64,000 nucleotides of DNA, from the NCBI GenBank assembly GCA_009760855.2, contig WPIO01000037.1:1-64000 (forward strand). The letters are read 5' to 3'. Positions 63,331 through 64,000 of this stretch are shown here, piece by piece. Positions within the stretch are counted from its first letter, which is position 1. Each line of letters opens with the position of its first letter. A model generated the notes under the pieces. That model made no database searches and was not told the DNA's origin. It worked only from the letters and a program-made list of their open reading frames with translations. Position numbers and translations under genes: made by a program. The DNA comes from Cristatella mucedo (lineage: Eukaryota; Bryozoa; Phylactolaemata; Cristatellidae).

Positions 63331-64000
63331 AGCTAGGCTCTGCCCGGCGGTTCAGGGGGTTCACCACAATACCCTCAGAGGCCCAGACCACAGGCAAGGG
63401 CACAAGTGAGCTTTTTTTTTCCAAGAAAAGCCGACCAGGAAGCTACGAGAGTATTCGTCCAGCACCCAGCACCTGCTAGCATCTACTTGTCCGTGCCACC
63501 TGGCAGCTTTACAAGGGCTGCACTCCAGGTCGCAGGTCACGGAGGGTATGATCATAATAAGCCTGGCTAGCGAAAGCCATCAGCCACAGCTGGTGGCAAC
63601 CAGCTGCGCCGCCAGACAGAGCAGTCAGTACCACGTGGTCGGCGCCGTGTGCTACTGCGGCTAATTTTCCTACAAGACATTTTTTTGTAGGTCAGCTGAA
63701 CCCTTATCGCATAAAGGATAGCCGATCGTGACCAACCCCCTACCCAGCTTAACTACTTTGGTAAGAGGATTTCGGCCTTTGGTAAGAGTCTTGTGGCACT
63801 GCTGATAAGGTAACTGCAAGGCAGTAACAACCACGTGGATGTGGCGTCCTGCCGCTTTCGACCGGGTGCTTGCCATACAAATGTGGAGTCAGCTAATCAC
63901 AAGCTCCGACAACGTGGCCTAAACCGATAAGGATCATGGGTAAAAAGTTTCGGCTCGGTGCATAACTGGCAGAGCGGCAGTCACAGGCTAGGCCGGAGGC
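63331..64000. other. No recognisable gene
   Basis: Host DNA to the window edge; nothing recognised. Confidence 0.4.

Overview
The window is animal genomic DNA in two very different parts. Bases 1 to about 21,000 are AT-rich, intron-free and tightly packed with genes on both strands. From about 21,000 to 64,000 the DNA is GC-rich, with spliced genes, CpG-rich exons, long CT/GA microsatellites and many decayed retroelements. The host is clearly a metazoan: a SALL/spalt zinc-finger gene, a GAPR-1-type CAP gene, and a LINE with a tRNA-derived SINE. I cannot name the species; an invertebrate is the best guess.

Region 1 (1-21,000) is an integrated Polinton/Maverick- or adintovirus-like DNA element. 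It carries a retrovirus-like integrase near the left end and a protein-primed family B DNA polymerase at the right end. Between them lie an FtsK/HerA-type packaging ATPase, an adenain-like cysteine protease, a hexon-like major capsid protein, three tandem penton-like minor capsid genes, a phospholipase A2-like gene, a YqaJ-type exonuclease, an HNH-AP2 endonuclease, a DUF5679-like zinc protein, several unknown small genes, and four genes with phage-tail-fibre-like repeats. Most genes carry one or more lesions (in-frame stops, frameshifts, internal deletions), so the copy is a decaying provirus. The ATPase, one penton copy, the PLA2-like gene and two fibre genes are still open. Short TATA/TATAGAA motifs sit almost on the start codons and look like a shared promoter signal. 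The left end lies outside the window. The right end is near 21,000, where there is a large imperfect foldback.

Region 2 (21,000-27,480) holds 5'-truncated LINE copies, two of them interrupted by tRNA-derived SINEs, and one perfect 17-bp-stem hairpin.

Region 3 (27,480-36,547, + strand) is a CpG-rich gene that I could assemble into eight exons with matching splice phases (5,499 nt, 1,832 codons plus stop). It encodes a very long Ala/Ser/Pro/Gly-rich N-terminal part and a C-terminal CAP domain of the GAPR-1/GLIPR2 type. Most of the usual CAP tetrad residues are replaced.

Region 4 (36,600-44,830) is microsatellites, another LINE copy, SINEs and a degraded TA-flanked DNA transposon.

Region 5 (44,856-53,445, - strand) is most of a SALL/spalt gene: four phase-compatible exons carrying the conserved Gln-rich region, the central finger triplet and a later finger pair. 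The 5' exon was not found. Its large intron contains SINEs and simple repeats.

Region 6 (53,446-64,000) has a Ty3/gypsy fossil, another LINE copy, SINE/LINE tails and otherwise no recognisable genes.
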